Source of the DNA: Allium sativum
Taxonomy: Eukaryota; Streptophyta; Magnoliopsida; Asparagales; Amaryllidaceae
Assembly: GCA_030737875.1 (NCBI GenBank)
Contig: CM060912.1
Coordinates: 461,470,310-461,534,309 of the forward strand
Length of the DNA stretch: 64,000 bases
Direction of reading: 5' to 3'
The notes under the pieces were generated by a model. The model was given only the letters and a program-made list of their open reading frames with translations, was not told the DNA's origin and searched no databases. The number at the start of each line of letters is the position of its first letter. The stretch's first letter is position 1. The position numbers and the translations under genes were made by a program. Below are positions 11,699 through 23,652 of this stretch, in pieces.

Positions 11699-12238
11699 TA
11701 CAATCTGCAATTTGACCAGAAACACCGGTAGGACATCTAAAGAAAAAGAATTGGTCTTCCCAGGGAATAACCTTGCCTGCACCATTATTGACAACCTTCC
11801 ATAAAAGGGCGACATGAATTAATGGAAGGCCATCATTCCTTGAAAAGCGCATCAAGTGACGAACGAGATTCAATGTAAGAGAAACATGACCCAATTCCAG
11901 AGCAAGAACTTCTAAGCATAAGAGTAACGTGTAAATGCACGATGGAAGTTGAATTGGCACGACCCCCAAATCCTGCAGAAGTCGAAGCACAAAGGGTAGA
12001 AAAGGAAAGAAGCCCTCATACCAGACATGAATAGATGAGTAGGCAAAATATCCATTAGGAGGATTCATGATATCATAACAGTCAGTAGCAAGAACGACCT
12101 TGACATTGCCCATTCCAAAAATGGAAAGGATGGAATTAACCTCATCCTGAGAAGTAACCAGAGATTTCTTTAAGAGAAACTTTCCCCTCCGAGGAAGACC
12201 ATAAGCATCAACGGGTGATAACCGGAACTCATCTTATT

Positions 12239-12811
12239 AGACAAGACACTGCCAAGTGATACAATTTCGTGAACATATAAAGTTTATATCTCATTCGTTT
12301 AAACATTTAAAAGACATTTTGCTTAACACTGCTGGTAATGAGCAGTCAAAATAGTAAATGCTTTAACATGATTATGAGCCTCAAACCTTAGAATTGATAT
12401 TTAGGGAAAAGGTAAGCAAGTTGATTGCTAAGAAATTACCCCTTAAGTTGTTGGGTAACAAATAATTTGTATCTGATATGCAAAACCCTAAGTAATTTTG
12501 GGAAAACAATCTAATTCCATAATTAGACGTTTAAATGCCCACCAAGGTTTTAAGCAATAAGTTTCCTACGATGAACTTCAGATCTTCAATGAACAATTAA
12601 TCTAGTTCGAGAAATTAATATTGCAGGCAAGGTGGAAAAAAAGAGAGAGGGGGTGGCAGTAGTAACTATGCAAGGATATTTACCCCAAGTTACACCGCAT
12701 AAACAAGGACCAATCAATATTCCCCTGCTAAGGAAGATCAAAGGACTCTGATATGACGGTTAAGAAGAAATCAGGAGTTTGACTTGAAAAGTCGAAAATA
12801 CCCCTTCACCC
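12239..12811. other. Spacer between antisense gene and polypurine tract in X
   Basis: AT-rich with no supported gene. It probably holds the antisense gene's promoter and 5' end, but I see no clear start. Confidence 0.35.
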
Positions 12812-12827
12812 GAGTGAGGGGGGCAAA
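12812..12827 (+). other. Polypurine tract of X
   Basis: GAGTGAGGGGGGCAAA stands immediately before the TGTTAC of the 3' LTR. Confidence 0.7.
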
Positions 12828-14075
12828 TGTTACAACCAAAATCAACATCGAAGAAAGCTAGCGGCGAAGTGGTATCGAATAACCGAAAGCTCGTAGATGG
12901 CTCAATAGAAAGTAGGGACTAACAATGAGAAGAGAGAAAGCAGGAAGACAACATCTCCGCCAAAGTCAGTCCAACAATACCTTTTCGACGACATTGACCC
13001 AACGAAAGGCTCCACGTAAAGAAACATCCTGATCCAGAACCAAGGAAGTCAGAAGCAACAGAACCGACAGACAAAACTCGAAGGGAGACCTTCAACAAAT
13101 AACCTACCCAAATACCGATACATCTAAAGACGACAATATCAGAGGCACTAAACCGGAAGAACGCAAAGACCACTCAAAACCGGATCCTGAAGCATCTACT
13201 ACATAACCACCAAAAAGATCACACCCGCAAAATAATAAGAGTGACACCGAAAGCCACCCTCTAAAAATACAGGCTACCGTAAAGGCCCTACCGGAGGGCT
13301 AGCCGGAACCCGAACAGAGATTACAGGCCAACCGTGCTAGCCTACCTAGTACCGAAACCCGTAGCGTTTTCAACCTGGCAACTATCAACGTACACCATGG
13401 GGTTAAGCCCCTCCACGTATTCACGATAAAGCTGAAATCCTACACCCGGAAGCTCATGACTGCAAGCCAACTTTCAGAAGATGCCCTCGGGATTCAAGTA
13501 TCATAACCAAATGCACCGAAGGTGGCCGAAGGCCAAGCACCCAAGACCAAGGATGAAACGACCGGCCGAAAGCCTAGGCAGGTCCGATAGCCATACGATG
13601 GAAGGGCCTAGGACCATTATAAATAGGACCTCGTGGATCACATTGAAGGGGACTAAACATTTTCTCTTACTTCTTGTATCCTCAAAAGCAACTCAGAAAA
13701 TAATATTAACGGAGGATTCCACTCTATGACATCTGTGTATTTCTATTAAAAGCTTAATAAAAGGAGAATTTCACACGAAAATTGATCTGTAAGTGTGTGT
13801 GTGCTTTTATCTCTCTCACTGTAATAGTCATAGTTCATTATCCATTCTACAAAGAAGTCTGAGTTTGTATCAATCAACACCCTCGAATGGAAATCAAGCC
13901 TCGATCACTGAGTCTAGATCCGATCAGGTGATCCTCAGTGAGCCTGCAATTTAGAGCCCCAATATCCCAATTGCCCACTAAGGCCAATCAGGGAAGAAAA
14001 CCAATCCACCAGACTCTCCCTTAAGACTTGTCCTTATTGATCCACTTCCAGTGTTGATGAAAAATATTGTTAACA
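12828..14075 (+). repeat. 3' LTR of element X
   Basis: 1,248 bases, TGTTACAACC to GTTAACA. It matches 5016-6249 with many scattered substitutions and small indels, including the CCATTATAAATAGGACC promoter block. Confidence 0.9.
13618..13625 (+). promoter_or_regulatory. TATA box of the X 3' LTR
   Basis: TATAAATA, the counterpart of 5794-5800. Confidence 0.6.
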
Positions 14076-14080
14076 CATGA

Positions 14081-14139
14081 CACGTCTTTCAGCACATTAT
14101 TCCTTTTGTTAAGTGCGGGAGTTATAAACGGTCGTCACA
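14081..14139 (+). repeat. LTR shared by A and B, right end
   Basis: The last 59 bases of the LTR broken by X, ending GTCGTCACA. The E LTR ends on similar sequence (read on minus from 35962). A primer site follows after two bases. Confidence 0.7.
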
Positions 14140-14141
14140 TT

Positions 14142-14160
14142 TGGTATTAGTGCTCTGGTT
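14142..14160 (+). other. Primer-binding site of B (initiator-Met tRNA type)
   Basis: TGGTATTAGTGCTCTGGTT differs at two positions from the D site at 34522. It matches the widely used TGGTATCAGAGC primer site and lies two bases after the LTR. Confidence 0.75.
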
Positions 14161-14321
14161 AATCGATTTTAGCCAAACTTCAAGTACATAATAATGTATG
14201 AGGGATGTATTTGTAGTTTTTTGATGGATGTATACTATATTAGTGTATAAATAGTAGCGTTTGAACTCCATTTGCAGTTTTTCTCGTGTGTGGACTAATA
14301 ATTCTATTTATCAGATTTAGA

Positions 14322-15330
14322 ATGAGACGTCGATCATCGAGACACAATGCTAGGGAGGAGACTGTTCCTAGAGGGGGTGATGGCGGTATATCAGATTACC
14401 CATCTATGTTCGAGGCCATGATGGCAGAGATCATGGGGAGGGTACCCGCTCCAAGAGCAGCCGCGGTAGATATTGGGGTTCAGATGTAGGTACTGAGGGT
14501 TGTGGACTTCGTGAAGGTGTGAAACGACTTTACCACACTAGGAGGGAAGCCGTTTTAAAGGACGGAGCCGATTGTAGAGACTCAAGGGTGGCTTGATACT
14601 TGCATTCGGATCTTTGGAGACTTGGGAATTGATAAAGCGACTAAGAGGAAGCTTGCATCGAGACAGCTACAGAGCAGAGCTATGAAATGGTGGAACTTTG
14701 TCACTCTAGAAACCCCAGAAGACGAGATAACATGGGATCGATTCCAAGTCAAGTTTGAGGCGAAGTTCATTTCTACCGTTCAGATGTCTATTCTGTTCAA
14801 GACGTTCGTTGAGCTGAAGTAGAATTGTAGGCCAATGTTGGAGTATGTTTTAGATTTTGAAGTCTTATCCAAGTATGCTCGTTTATATGTTGAGACTCCC
14901 TACCAAAAGAATGAGAAGTTTGTCATGGGCTTAGACAAATACCTTGGGAATCAGCTAGTCGATCATCTGGATGATACTTATGAGAAGATCGTGGAGAAAT
15001 CTCTAAGGCACGAGAGTTTGTTTACCAATGAAGGGACTATTGTTGTAGCTATGGAAGATCATAAACCATAGCAGAGTGGTAATAACAAAATGAGGAAGCA
15101 GCAATAGCAGAAAGGGAAAGATGGTCACAAAAACAAGAAAGGCAAAGTGACTAGCTATAACTGCCAACAGAAAGGCCACTTCTCCGAGGATTGCAAGAAT
15201 CCGAAAGCAGAAAGGAAGTTCTTTAAGTGTGAAAGCCTAGGCAAGAAAAGAAGGATTATCCAGAACTAGCTAAGAGTAAGCAGGTTGTGAAGGCATATAC
15301 TTTTGAAGTTGTGCCATCTTCTTCGAGGAA
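14322..15330 (+). pseudogene. gag of element B
   Basis: Gag starts near 14322 (MRRRSSRHNAREETV). The capsid-type domain lies in frames 14622-14822 and 14835-15071 (MKWWNFVTLETPEDEITW, KYLGNQLVDHLDDTYE) and is matched by E gag at 42894-42480. Near 15160-15200 the first zinc knuckle reads SYNCQQKGHFSEDC, so the first cysteine has become serine. The second knuckle (FFKCESLGKK) has lost several metal ligands and is followed by a frameshift. There are stops at 14486, about 14821 and 15069. A polypyrimidine-CAG word lies just upstream of the start, as in C and H. Confidence 0.8.
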
Positions 15331-17385
15331 TCTTACGGCGGTGGAGAAAGAAAGAACATCATCATTCAAGGCACACTTTTCGTTAGAAATGTTTTGGTTC
15401 ATATGTTGTTTGATATTGGATCGCCGCTTTCTTTTATTTGCAATGAGCTTGTTTGCCGCTTAGGTTTGGAACCCGAGATTTGAGATAGACCTTTGGTTGT
15501 GACTTATCCAATTGGGGGTTCGTCCAGTTTGTGTATGATTTTTCGTGGTCTTGGGTTGTCGTGTCATGTTTTCTCCTTTGTATATGATAGCTTTATTTTG
15601 AACTTTGCTGGGTTTAGGATTATTTTGGGTATGTACTGGCTCAAGAGGTATGCGGAAAAAGTGGTTTGCGAGAAGCTCGAAGTGACAGTCGGGAATGTGT
15701 AAGGGGGAAAGGTTGTGATTAGATGTAAGCCAGAAGATGGGGTCTTCGTAAGCTATCAATATTCGCTTGTGATTCCATGGGGAGACTTGTCATAGGTGTT
15801 GATCGCCAGTGAGTTAGATGATGTCTTGAAGAGGTCAAAGGGTTGCCGCCGCATTGTGAGATTGAGTTCAGAATCGATTTGGTAGAAGGTGCTAGACCTA
15901 TCATTATGCCTCTTTGGCGAACAGTGCCTAAGGAACAGCAAGAGTTAGAGGTGCAAGTACGTGACTTTTTGGGAAAAGTATTCATTTGGAGGAGTGTGTC
16001 CGAATGGGATGCACTAGTTGTGTTTGCAACCAAGGCTAATGGATCTTTGAGATTGTGTGTGGATTATCGTGAGCTGAACATGGTGACCAAGAAGAACAAG
16101 TATTTGTTGCCGAGGATGGATGACTTGTTTGATCAGCTTCACGGAGGCAAGGTGTTTCCTCAAATGGATGTGGCAATGGGATTTCACCAGTTGAGAGTGG
16201 TGAAGAATAGTGTTCTGAAGACAACTTTTAGGACACCATCCAGTTTCTTCGAATGGTTGGTGATGCCATTCGGGTTAACTAACGCACCAACGTATTTCGT
16301 GGATCTTATGAATAGGGTTTTCAAGGATCAGTTGAACAAATTTGTGCTTGTGTTCGTGGATTATATTCTGGTTTACTCCCAGAATGAGGAAGAGCATAAG
16401 ACGCACTTGCTAGTTGTTTTGGAAATCTTGCGAAAGCATCATCTGAGAGCTAAGTTTTCAAAGTGCCACTTTGAGAAGAGCGAAGTGAGATTCTTAGGCC
16501 ATGTTGTTTCTAGAAATGGAATAGCGGTTGACCCCGCTAAAGTGGCAGCAACTCAGGACTGAGATAGACCTAAGAATGCGATAGACATTAAGAGTTTCCT
16601 TGGATTGGCGAGAGCCAAAAACGAGATGGAAAGCTTGTCGAGATCATTCATAAGTTGGAACCAAAGGATAAGGGATTCAAAGTTGATTGAGAGGGTTGGC
16701 TTCGTAAGAAAGGACGACTGGTTGTTCCTGGTATTGATGGATTGAGAGATGAGGTTCTGAGAGAATGTCATCGCTCAAAGTTGACGATTCATCTTGGTGG
16801 TAACAAGATGTATCAAGACATGAAGCGAGCTTACTACTGGGAAGGGATGAAGAGGAATATTGGAAAATTTATTCCAAAAGTATGAACTATCAGTTGGTGA
16901 AAGCCGAACAAAAGAAGCAGAGTGGCTTGCTTCAGCCATTGGAAGTTCCTACGTGGAAGTGGGAGCAGATATCGATGAATTACCTAGAACCAAGGCAGGA
17001 AATGAAGGGATTTGGGTCAGCGTGGATCATTTGACCAAAAATGCGATGTTTATTCATGTTAGATCCACTAGGACAACATCGTAGTTGGTTGAGCTTTATA
17101 TTAAATGGATAGTTCGATTCCATGGTATCCCGAAGAGCAAGGCGAGTTATCGAGATCCATTGTTCATAAGTGGATTTTGGAAGAGTTTTCACGAGTCTTT
17201 GGGAACCGGGTTATGTTTAAGTATGACTTATCATCCCCAGATTGATGGTCAAACCAAAAGCGTTAACGAGTTTTGGGAGATCTCCTGAAAACTTGTATAT
17301 TGGACTTCGAAGGACCGTGGGAAGACCATCTACATCTAGTTAAGTTTACGAATAACAACAGCTACCAATCGAGCATTGGGATGGC
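15331..17385 (+). pseudogene. pol of element B (protease, RT, RNase H deleted, integrase)
   Basis: Protease keeps a DIGS active-site word at 15412. RT is the longest open piece (15843-16562), with YRELN, the MPFGLTNAP block and a primer-grip region. Its catalytic FVDD box reads FVDY, so one metal-binding aspartate is gone. At about 16610 the FLGLA motif is joined to the region before integrase, removing RNase H at the same junction as in A. Integrase follows in broken frames: zinc-finger region near 16780-16900 and core from 16930. It stops at 17385 inside the core, at a GMAP-coding site where C inserted. There are many stops. It is not functional. Confidence 0.85.
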
Positions 17386-17760
17386 TGTAACACCCCATAA
17401 TTATATTAACATAAAAGAGGATAAATTAAATAATAATTAATTCAATATTCGATATTAAGGGAAACGAACTGCGCTTGCGTCCGTCTCGAAATTCTGGTCA
17501 AGATAGACATTTGGTTTGTGCAAAACGGACACCGTATGAAAAATTTATGAGGGTTATAAGTTTGTATATGCGTAGAAGAATTATATATATATATATATAT
17601 ATATATATGAGTCAGATATGAGTCAGAACCTTATCCAAAAGTGTTCAAAAATCAAAATGGCAGAAGGCGGCAAATTTCCCGCTCTAGGGGGTTGACCCCC
17701 CTAATGGAGTGTTGACACCCCTAGGGCTGACGTGGCAGTCAGTTTCAGGGGGTTGGCAGC

Positions 17761-17768
17761 TATAAATA
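17761..17768 (+). promoter_or_regulatory. TATA box of the C LTR
   Basis: TATAAATA about 375 bases into the LTR, so the hairpin blocks at 18759-18908 would be about 1 kb downstream, inside the transcript. Confidence 0.6.
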
Positions 17769-18758
17769 CATGGTCATTTCTCCTGTTTTTTTCATTGAGA
17801 ATCCATGGGGGATAAACTCTGTCGGTGTCTGAACTAAACTGGAACCGTTATCTTCTACAACTATCAACTTAAGCAATCAGTTAGAGATTCAAGATCCATT
17901 CTTTCTCTATTTTCTAAACCAAACTCTGTATGTTCCTAGTTGCTTTTAGATTTAAATATTTAAAAGTAAACGTGGTATGACTATAGTTTGGATTTGTTCA
18001 TATGCCTATGTTATATTGGATCCATTATGAATTACGAACATATGCCATTCTAAATTCATTATAACTTGGATCTAAATCTCTATCTTGTTGAATCTATTGT
18101 AACTTTTGTGGCATTCTATGATGTGGGTCTTGACCTAATTTGTGTTAGATCTATTTTTAGCTATTGGATCTAAATCTCTATCTTTTTGGATCTATTGTAA
18201 CTTCTATGACATGCTATGATGTGGATCTTGACCTTATTCGTGTTAGATCTATTTTTCTACTATTGGATCTGAATTATGTGGACCTCTAAATTATTAATCA
18301 GATCTAGTTTATCACCTTATGCCTATCATATTAGATCTAAACCAGTTGGACATCTAAATTGTTAATTTAGATTTTACTATGCTTATTATGACATCATAGT
18401 TATGTTAGATTAGTTAACTGCCACAAGTTCATCAGATTTATGCTTATATGTACACCTTATCACCATGCAACTCTAAGTTTATGCCAAAACAATCACCTTT
18501 GTCATATTCCCATCATTTTTCCCTTTTTGTTGTTTACGACTACGCTATTTTCTAGCTTAGATGCTGTCAAATATATGCGTTAGTTAGGGAACGGGGGAAA
18601 AAGGTTAGAATTAGGATAAGTTAAATAATTTTTATGTGAATTGGACATATAATTCAAAATGGGAAGTAGGAAAATAATCACCTATGATGACATAGGTAAG
18701 AATTGGATAAGAATTAAATGTCTAATAATTACAATTAGAAATTGTAATTGCACTTATG

Positions 18759-18848
18759 ACACGAGGTTAGGTTGCATTAGTGGTGGATGTCTGCCCGGAC
18801 CCGACCGGCATATCCAACAACCACTAATGTTGAACCTAATGTGAGAGG
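18759..18848 (+). other. Conserved LTR stem-loop block, C copy 1
   Basis: Frame words ACACGAGG at the left and CTAATGTGAGAGG at the right. The outer arms GTTAGGTTGCATTAGTGG and CCACTAATGTTGAACCTAAT pair through most of their length. The inner TGCCCGG and CCGGCA words pair around ACCCGA. Homologous blocks occur in D, H and F. Confidence 0.7.
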
Positions 18849-18877
18849 TTTAAGTGCGCAAATACGAATCGGGCTAA

Positions 18878-18908
18878 GACACGAGGTTAGGCCCAACTTA
18901 TGGATATC
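18878..18908 (+). other. Remnant of the second stem-loop block in C
   Basis: Only the left arm (GACACGAGGTTAGGCCCAAC and a few more bases) is left before the text jumps to AGCCCATTATAAAT. In D the full second block stands here (47874-47964). Confidence 0.6.
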
Positions 18909-20057
18909 TAGCCCATTATAAATCATAAATGGACATGATAATAAATTAGACTACTTAACCTAATCTAATCCATAAGGGATTGTATGAATATGAACTAAGG
19001 TTAGGGTTAAGTAAAATTGGTTGGATAGTGGGTGGGTTAAGTAAATCTGAGGGGGTGTGTAATATTTACATATAGGCCCACAAACTTAACCTAATAAGGT
19101 GATGTAATTAAAGGCACCTAGTGGTATACATAACCGGTGGAAATAATAAAGTTATGTAATTATAGACACCTTTTAGGGTAAGCATAACTGGTAGAAATGA
19201 TAGGGTTATGTAATTAAAGACATCTAGTGGTATACATAGCCAATGAAAACCTAGTGGGGGATACAAGACAAAGGGAAGAACTTGTATCATATTGTGTGGG
19301 ACCCGTTTCATCCAGTAACCCAGAGTAAGTATCAAAACATGTACTCCGTACAAGGTCGGAGAAGGGGCACGCTTACTGGACTGATTGTAAGAGATCCAAA
19401 CGTGGAGGACAGTGTGGGCGGCGCAAACCGACCGGGCCATGTGCGTGCATGAGTCGGGAAGAAGCGGATAAGACGACCGTGACACCTGTAGATATGGGGC
19501 GGTGCATATCAGCGAAGAGTTGCTACTTTAGGACGTGACACATCCTACGGTGGGACCGACACAGAGTATCGACACGGATTAGAGAGCCGATCGATTAGGG
19601 TAGTAGTTATGCTACATTTGGATGTATGCCTAAGTCTACCACTTTATAGTGGAAGGGATCATCTCATTCTGGATATACTAGTAACAGTGCAGAGTAATCA
19701 TTAGAGAAGCGCATACACCTTATCCTGCCTACCTTGTCACACCTGTCTTTTATATAGTAATCTCTCTTATCCACTTTATATGCCTGTCATGCTACTTTTA
19801 TTTATTTACTTGCTAAAAGTAACTAGACTCGCCAGACTTTATGTCTGACCCTTTTTATTTCTCCTTCTTTCTTCTGTTCCCCCCTCCTAAGGTTCTTTGG
19901 GAGGAAACACTCAGGATTGACCGTGATTCTACTTACTTTTGCTGGAGCTGCTGATATGTATGGCTCAAGCTCCTATCGTTGTTGCTATAGCTATATTTTG
20001 TTTTTGGGGAATAATATTTCTTTTATGTACTCTGATATTTTTGAAGTACAAGACAGC

Positions 20058-20062
20058 TTTTA
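20058..20062. other. Target-site duplication of D (left copy)
   Basis: TTTTA, repeated exactly at 50322-50326 after the D 3' LTR. Confidence 0.9.
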
Positions 20063-21062
20063 TGTAACAACCCTGAATTTTGGGGTAAACTTAAAAATTT
20101 ATTTTAAGTTATTTTAATGAGTTTTTATATTTTAAGTAATTTATTTTAAATAAAAGGATTACGTTTTCCTTTGTATTATAAAAAAAAGATTTAAGTAGTA
20201 TCAATTATGTAGGGTAAATTATTATATGTAGTGGGAAAAATAAAAGGTATTATTTTTGTTGCATTAAAAGTTTACTGAACAAAATATTCATGACGCACAA
20301 AGTTTACATTTTTGTGAAATTAGTTTGACACAATACCACAATTGAGAATTAAACAATAAATCTAAATTAGAATGTATTTATTTGGAATCTAAAATATGAA
20401 ATTGTTGAATAATGAAACAAATGAATTAAAAATCATATATACACATGCGTAAGGAAAATTTAGCAATGAGAACTAAATGGTTGTTATTGTAAGTCTTAGT
20501 TGTGTAATAACATGATTTATATTATTCAAATTTAGATCCATTCTTTAATTTTACATAAATGTGCATGCATTCATTTATCTCTTCCACATTTTAAAACATG
20601 GTTGCCTCTTTTTACCTCTTTGTTCTCCAACCTTTTTAGTCAAATTAACAAAACATATGCTACATTTTAATGCATGCACCTACAAGTCTCTCTCTCCCAT
20701 TTATATTTACTTTTGAAATTCGAACAAAATTGATATGCTACATTTGCAGGATTTTGATCAATAAATGTTGATTTAAATGAAAAGAAACGAAAAAATATTC
20801 CGAATATATTAAGAAACAAGATATTAATTTATCCCTGCTTTAATTAGACATGGTATCTTTTTCTTAACCTATTATGCGTCCAAATAAAAAGTTGCATTTA
20901 AATGTACTTTTTTTTATTACATTGAAAAGATTGAAAGAAAAGTATGATTTGTTTATAATAAAAGGACCAAATTATATTAAATAACTTACATAAGGGGGGT
21001 TAAATAAATAGAAATAAAACATAATAGGATACATAAGGATTAAACAACAATTTTCAAATGTC

Positions 21063-21071
21063 TATATAATA
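21063..21071 (+). promoter_or_regulatory. TATA-like box of the D 5' LTR
   Basis: TATATAATA, also at 35930-35938 in the other LTR, about 1 kb from the LTR start. Confidence 0.4.
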
Positions 21072-22019
21072 TCTCTTAGACCCAACCCCCGAACCCTAAT
21101 GAAACCTAGCCTCCTTCTTCATAGGATCATGGCAGCTCTCCTTCACCCCCATAGAACTAATGAATTAGCAAGGTGAGAATTCCTAATTAAAAAATTAATT
21201 TTTAATTAATTTCTCGTTCATAAATCTCTGTTATGTATGTTATTATGTCTGAATTGCGGTGTTATGATTTTTCATTGATGTTGCGAAGTTTGGGATGGTT
21301 TGAATTATAATCTGAAAACGTAATGGGTTCATATGTATGGATGTTGACTTAAATCTTTCTAGTTATTGAATCATACTTATACCTTCTTAGATTTTTATTG
21401 GAAATGAAAATAAGAATATGGACAATATAAAAAGATTTGATTTATATTGAAAGTTGAAAGGAAAGATTTAGAATGTCAAAAGATGGGATTTTGGTCAATG
21501 CATTTTTATTGCATTTTTCATCTGAATAAAAAGATTGGGATTTTTATTGCATTTTCATATAGATAAAAGAGGTTAGAATTTTATTTGCACTTCAATGCAA
21601 ATTTTGATGACAATAAAAAGATGGGATTTTTAATACGATAAAAGATTGGATCTTCAATGCGATAAAAGATTGGATTTTTGTTGACATTAAAAGATTAGAT
21701 TTTTCCTTTTTTTTTGTTTTTACATTGCATCTTAATGACATTGGCAATATATTATAAAAGATGAATTTTAAAGTTTCAACTTTTTGATTCATTTTGTTAT
21801 AAAACATGAAATGCAACTTTTTAATTTATTTTGTTAATTAGAACATTATCATTTATATGATAGAGGAATAGAAAAAGATGTTCCTTTATGAAACATGTGT
21901 TGATTCATAAAAAATAGTGTCACTTAACATTGTCCGCGATAAAAAGAGAAAAAATATATTTATTTAGGACATGTTTAGGGAAATAAAAATACATTGTTTA
22001 GAATAATATCATATTAGTT

Positions 22020-22189
22020 GAGAGTGCATTCATTTTATTTTATGTGTCATTTTGAGAATGCATTCATTTTATTTAATGTGTCATTTTGAGAATGCATTCA
22101 TTTTATTTAACGTGTCATTTTGAGAATGCATTCATTTTATTTAACGTGTCATTTTGAGAATGCATTAATAAAATTCAACACATGTCATC
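22020..22189 (+). repeat. 34-bp tandem array, D 5' LTR (5 copies)
   Basis: Unit GAGAATGCATTCATTTTATT followed by TAACGTGTCATTTT, starting at 22020, 22054, 22088, 22122 and 22156. The 3' LTR has six copies at 46149-46352. Confidence 0.85.
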
Positions 22190-22331
22190 TTTATTGAGTT
22201 TAGAATGGGTGAATATAAAATAAATAATAAAAAATGTCATGTATGTCAAAATAAATATCATTTATGATAATCTAGGATTTCCACAATAAAAGGTCATTTC
22301 TGTCAAAGATAAAAGTGTCATTTTAGTTAGT

Positions 22332-22336
22332 AATGT
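22332..22336. other. Target-site duplication of H (left copy)
   Basis: AATGT, repeated at 33355-33359. The other D LTR has the unfilled site TTAGTAATGTCACC at about 46491-46502. Confidence 0.95.
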
Positions 22337-23652
22337 TGTAACACCCCACGTCCATTAATGTCACTCACAAAGGGAATGCATTAACTTCAATGGAGCGTTT
22401 TAAGTAAGTATAGAACAGAAAATTACAACAAGATAGATATAAAACAGTACTTGAAAATTCAAAACTTTATTTATTGCAGCAGAAGGTAAATATGTTTGGT
22501 TACATCATCAAAACCATAAACCAAGGTCAAGTACATCATATCCATCTTGATAAAACAAAGTACATAATCTGAAAGACATAATCCCCAACATAAAATAGCC
22601 ATAATTAAAGAGAAGCTGAACTTTACTTCAGCGGCCAAGAAATCTTCTAAAAGCAGTCCAAAATCAAGCTCCACTGGTGCTAGTTCCAACCTGAGCACCT
22701 TGGAGGGGGGGGGGGAAGGAAAGAGATGGAAAATAGGGGGTCAGACATAAAGCCTGGCGAGTGCGATAATTCTAACAATATAATTAACAAAGTAACTAGG
22801 CTAAGGCGTAAGTTGGAAAATAAGGAAATGACCATGAACCATTGAGTATGGCAGAGTAAACAAGGAAACAGGATGATCAACGATATCGTTAAGCGCACCT
22901 AAACCACTATAGGATGATTACTAAACAACACCAACACTATGTGATAATTCCTAAACTGCACCGCCACTAGTATACTGCACCACCACTAGTCACCCTAAAG
23001 TTGATCCCGCCTATAGACTTATTAATGATATTGGTAGTTTCGTGCACCCCCTAGCTGCCTTCATAGGTGTCGTCTGCCCCTATCTCCACTAGGTGTACCC
23101 ACTACCACCAAGCAATCGGCTCCCTAACTCGTAGATACCCGTGCTGGCCCCACAGTGGGGTGTATCACTCCCCAAAGTGGCAACCCGATACAACCAAGAA
23201 TGCACGGCTTATACCTACACGATGCAACAATGTCTTACTTACCAGCCCGGGTCCACACACGCATATGAACCCGTTGGACTTGCGTTGCCACCGCTAACTT
23301 GGTTTGGCCTCTTACAGTCAAGCCCAGTATGCGTGTCCCGTCCTCAACTTGGGTCGAGCCCACAAAGATACGTATGGGTAACTGGTTGAAACGGGCCCCC
23401 ATTACTTGACACAAGCTATCCACCTAAGCTTGGTCCCCTCTAGTACATCCCACTTAACCCACTTCTTATTCATGCTTCAATTACATGTTTCATATTTTGG
23501 TTAAGTGTTTCTAATCGTATTTCCAGATGCCACCCAAGGCACCCACTAGATTCCACATGCCACCCAAGGCACCCACTTAACCCCTCATGTCCCACTACAT
23601 TCTTATCTGGTTAAGTGTTTTTTAATTCATTAAGACCGTAACCTCATAAAGA

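Larger units (their letters stand above)
8784..12238 (-). pseudogene. Antisense, intron-bearing gene of element X (Transposase_28-like N-terminus, coiled-coil C-terminus)
   Basis: Reading leftward from about 12238, the first exon encodes a segment running through GYFAYSSIHVWYEGFF and PFVLRLLQDLGVVPIQLP. This resembles the 'putative gypsy-type transposon' domain (Transposase_28 family) common in plant genomes. Next come a Ser/Pro-rich piece with the basic, nuclear-signal-like KRLKLN (near 11190), a long heptad-rich coiled coil (10440-10820), an acidic segment near 10300, further coiled coil (9509-9078), and a short end (9023-8784) stopping after EDGEDPDVQ. Three gaps between frames fit GT-AG introns. 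In-frame stops (for example near 10906 and 9076) show decay. The gene lies opposite to the LTRs, as known antisense ORFs do in Tat elements. Its role is unknown. An alternative is a captured host gene, which I think less likely. Confidence 0.6.
5016..14075 (+). mobile_element. Element X: pol-less Tat-lineage LTR retrotransposon (LARD-like)
   Basis: A 9,060-base element with two direct LTRs (5016-6249 and 12828-14075) that begin TGTTAC and end TTAACA. It has a primer-site candidate at 6253 and a polypurine tract at 12812-12827. Inside are a broken gag remnant, tandem repeats and a long antisense gene, but no protease, reverse transcriptase, RNase H or integrase. The Gag end with a YCYYHMVNGHETNH motif and the antisense gene before the 3' LTR are known traits of Tat-lineage elements such as Grande and Ogre. 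It would have needed enzymes supplied in trans. Its two LTRs differ by many substitutions, more than the LTR pairs of D, E or H. Confidence 0.85.
14140..17385 (+). mobile_element. Element B: degraded chromovirus internal region
   Basis: Primer site, gag and pol of a chromovirus in the same family as A. It follows the shared LTR directly and is cut at 17385 by element C. No second LTR of this family is seen in the window. Its remaining 3' part should lie past the C/F/G nest. Confidence 0.8.
17386..20062 (+). repeat. 5' LTR of C, left part
   Basis: Begins TGTAACACCCCATAATTAT. It contains a TATA box, a TA microsatellite (17582-17608), several GATCTAAAT-like words at 18060-18360, one full hairpin block and the remains of a second. 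Broken at 20062 by D. Nothing in it codes. Confidence 0.85.
20063..22336 (+). repeat. D 5' LTR, part before H
   Basis: AT-rich, non-coding. It matches 34922-35961 and then 45267-46499 of the 3' LTR. Contains the TATA region (21063) and a 34-base repeat array. H begins after AATGT at 22332-22336. Confidence 0.9.

Noticed and set aside
8784..12238. An ordinary host gene
   Set aside because: It lies wholly between the matching LTRs of X, between gag remnant and polypurine tract, as antisense ORFs do in Tat elements. Host origin long ago cannot be excluded.
1957..14139. Two separate LTRs for A and B
   Set aside because: Only one polypurine tract/LTR start and one LTR end/primer site are visible, and removal of X joins them at CATG.
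17582..17608. TA run as a regulatory element
   Set aside because: A plain microsatellite. Similar AT runs occur at 36305, 42971 and 57538.
22020..22189. CRISPR-like regular repeats
   Set aside because: Units are joined head to tail without spacers, in a plant LTR.
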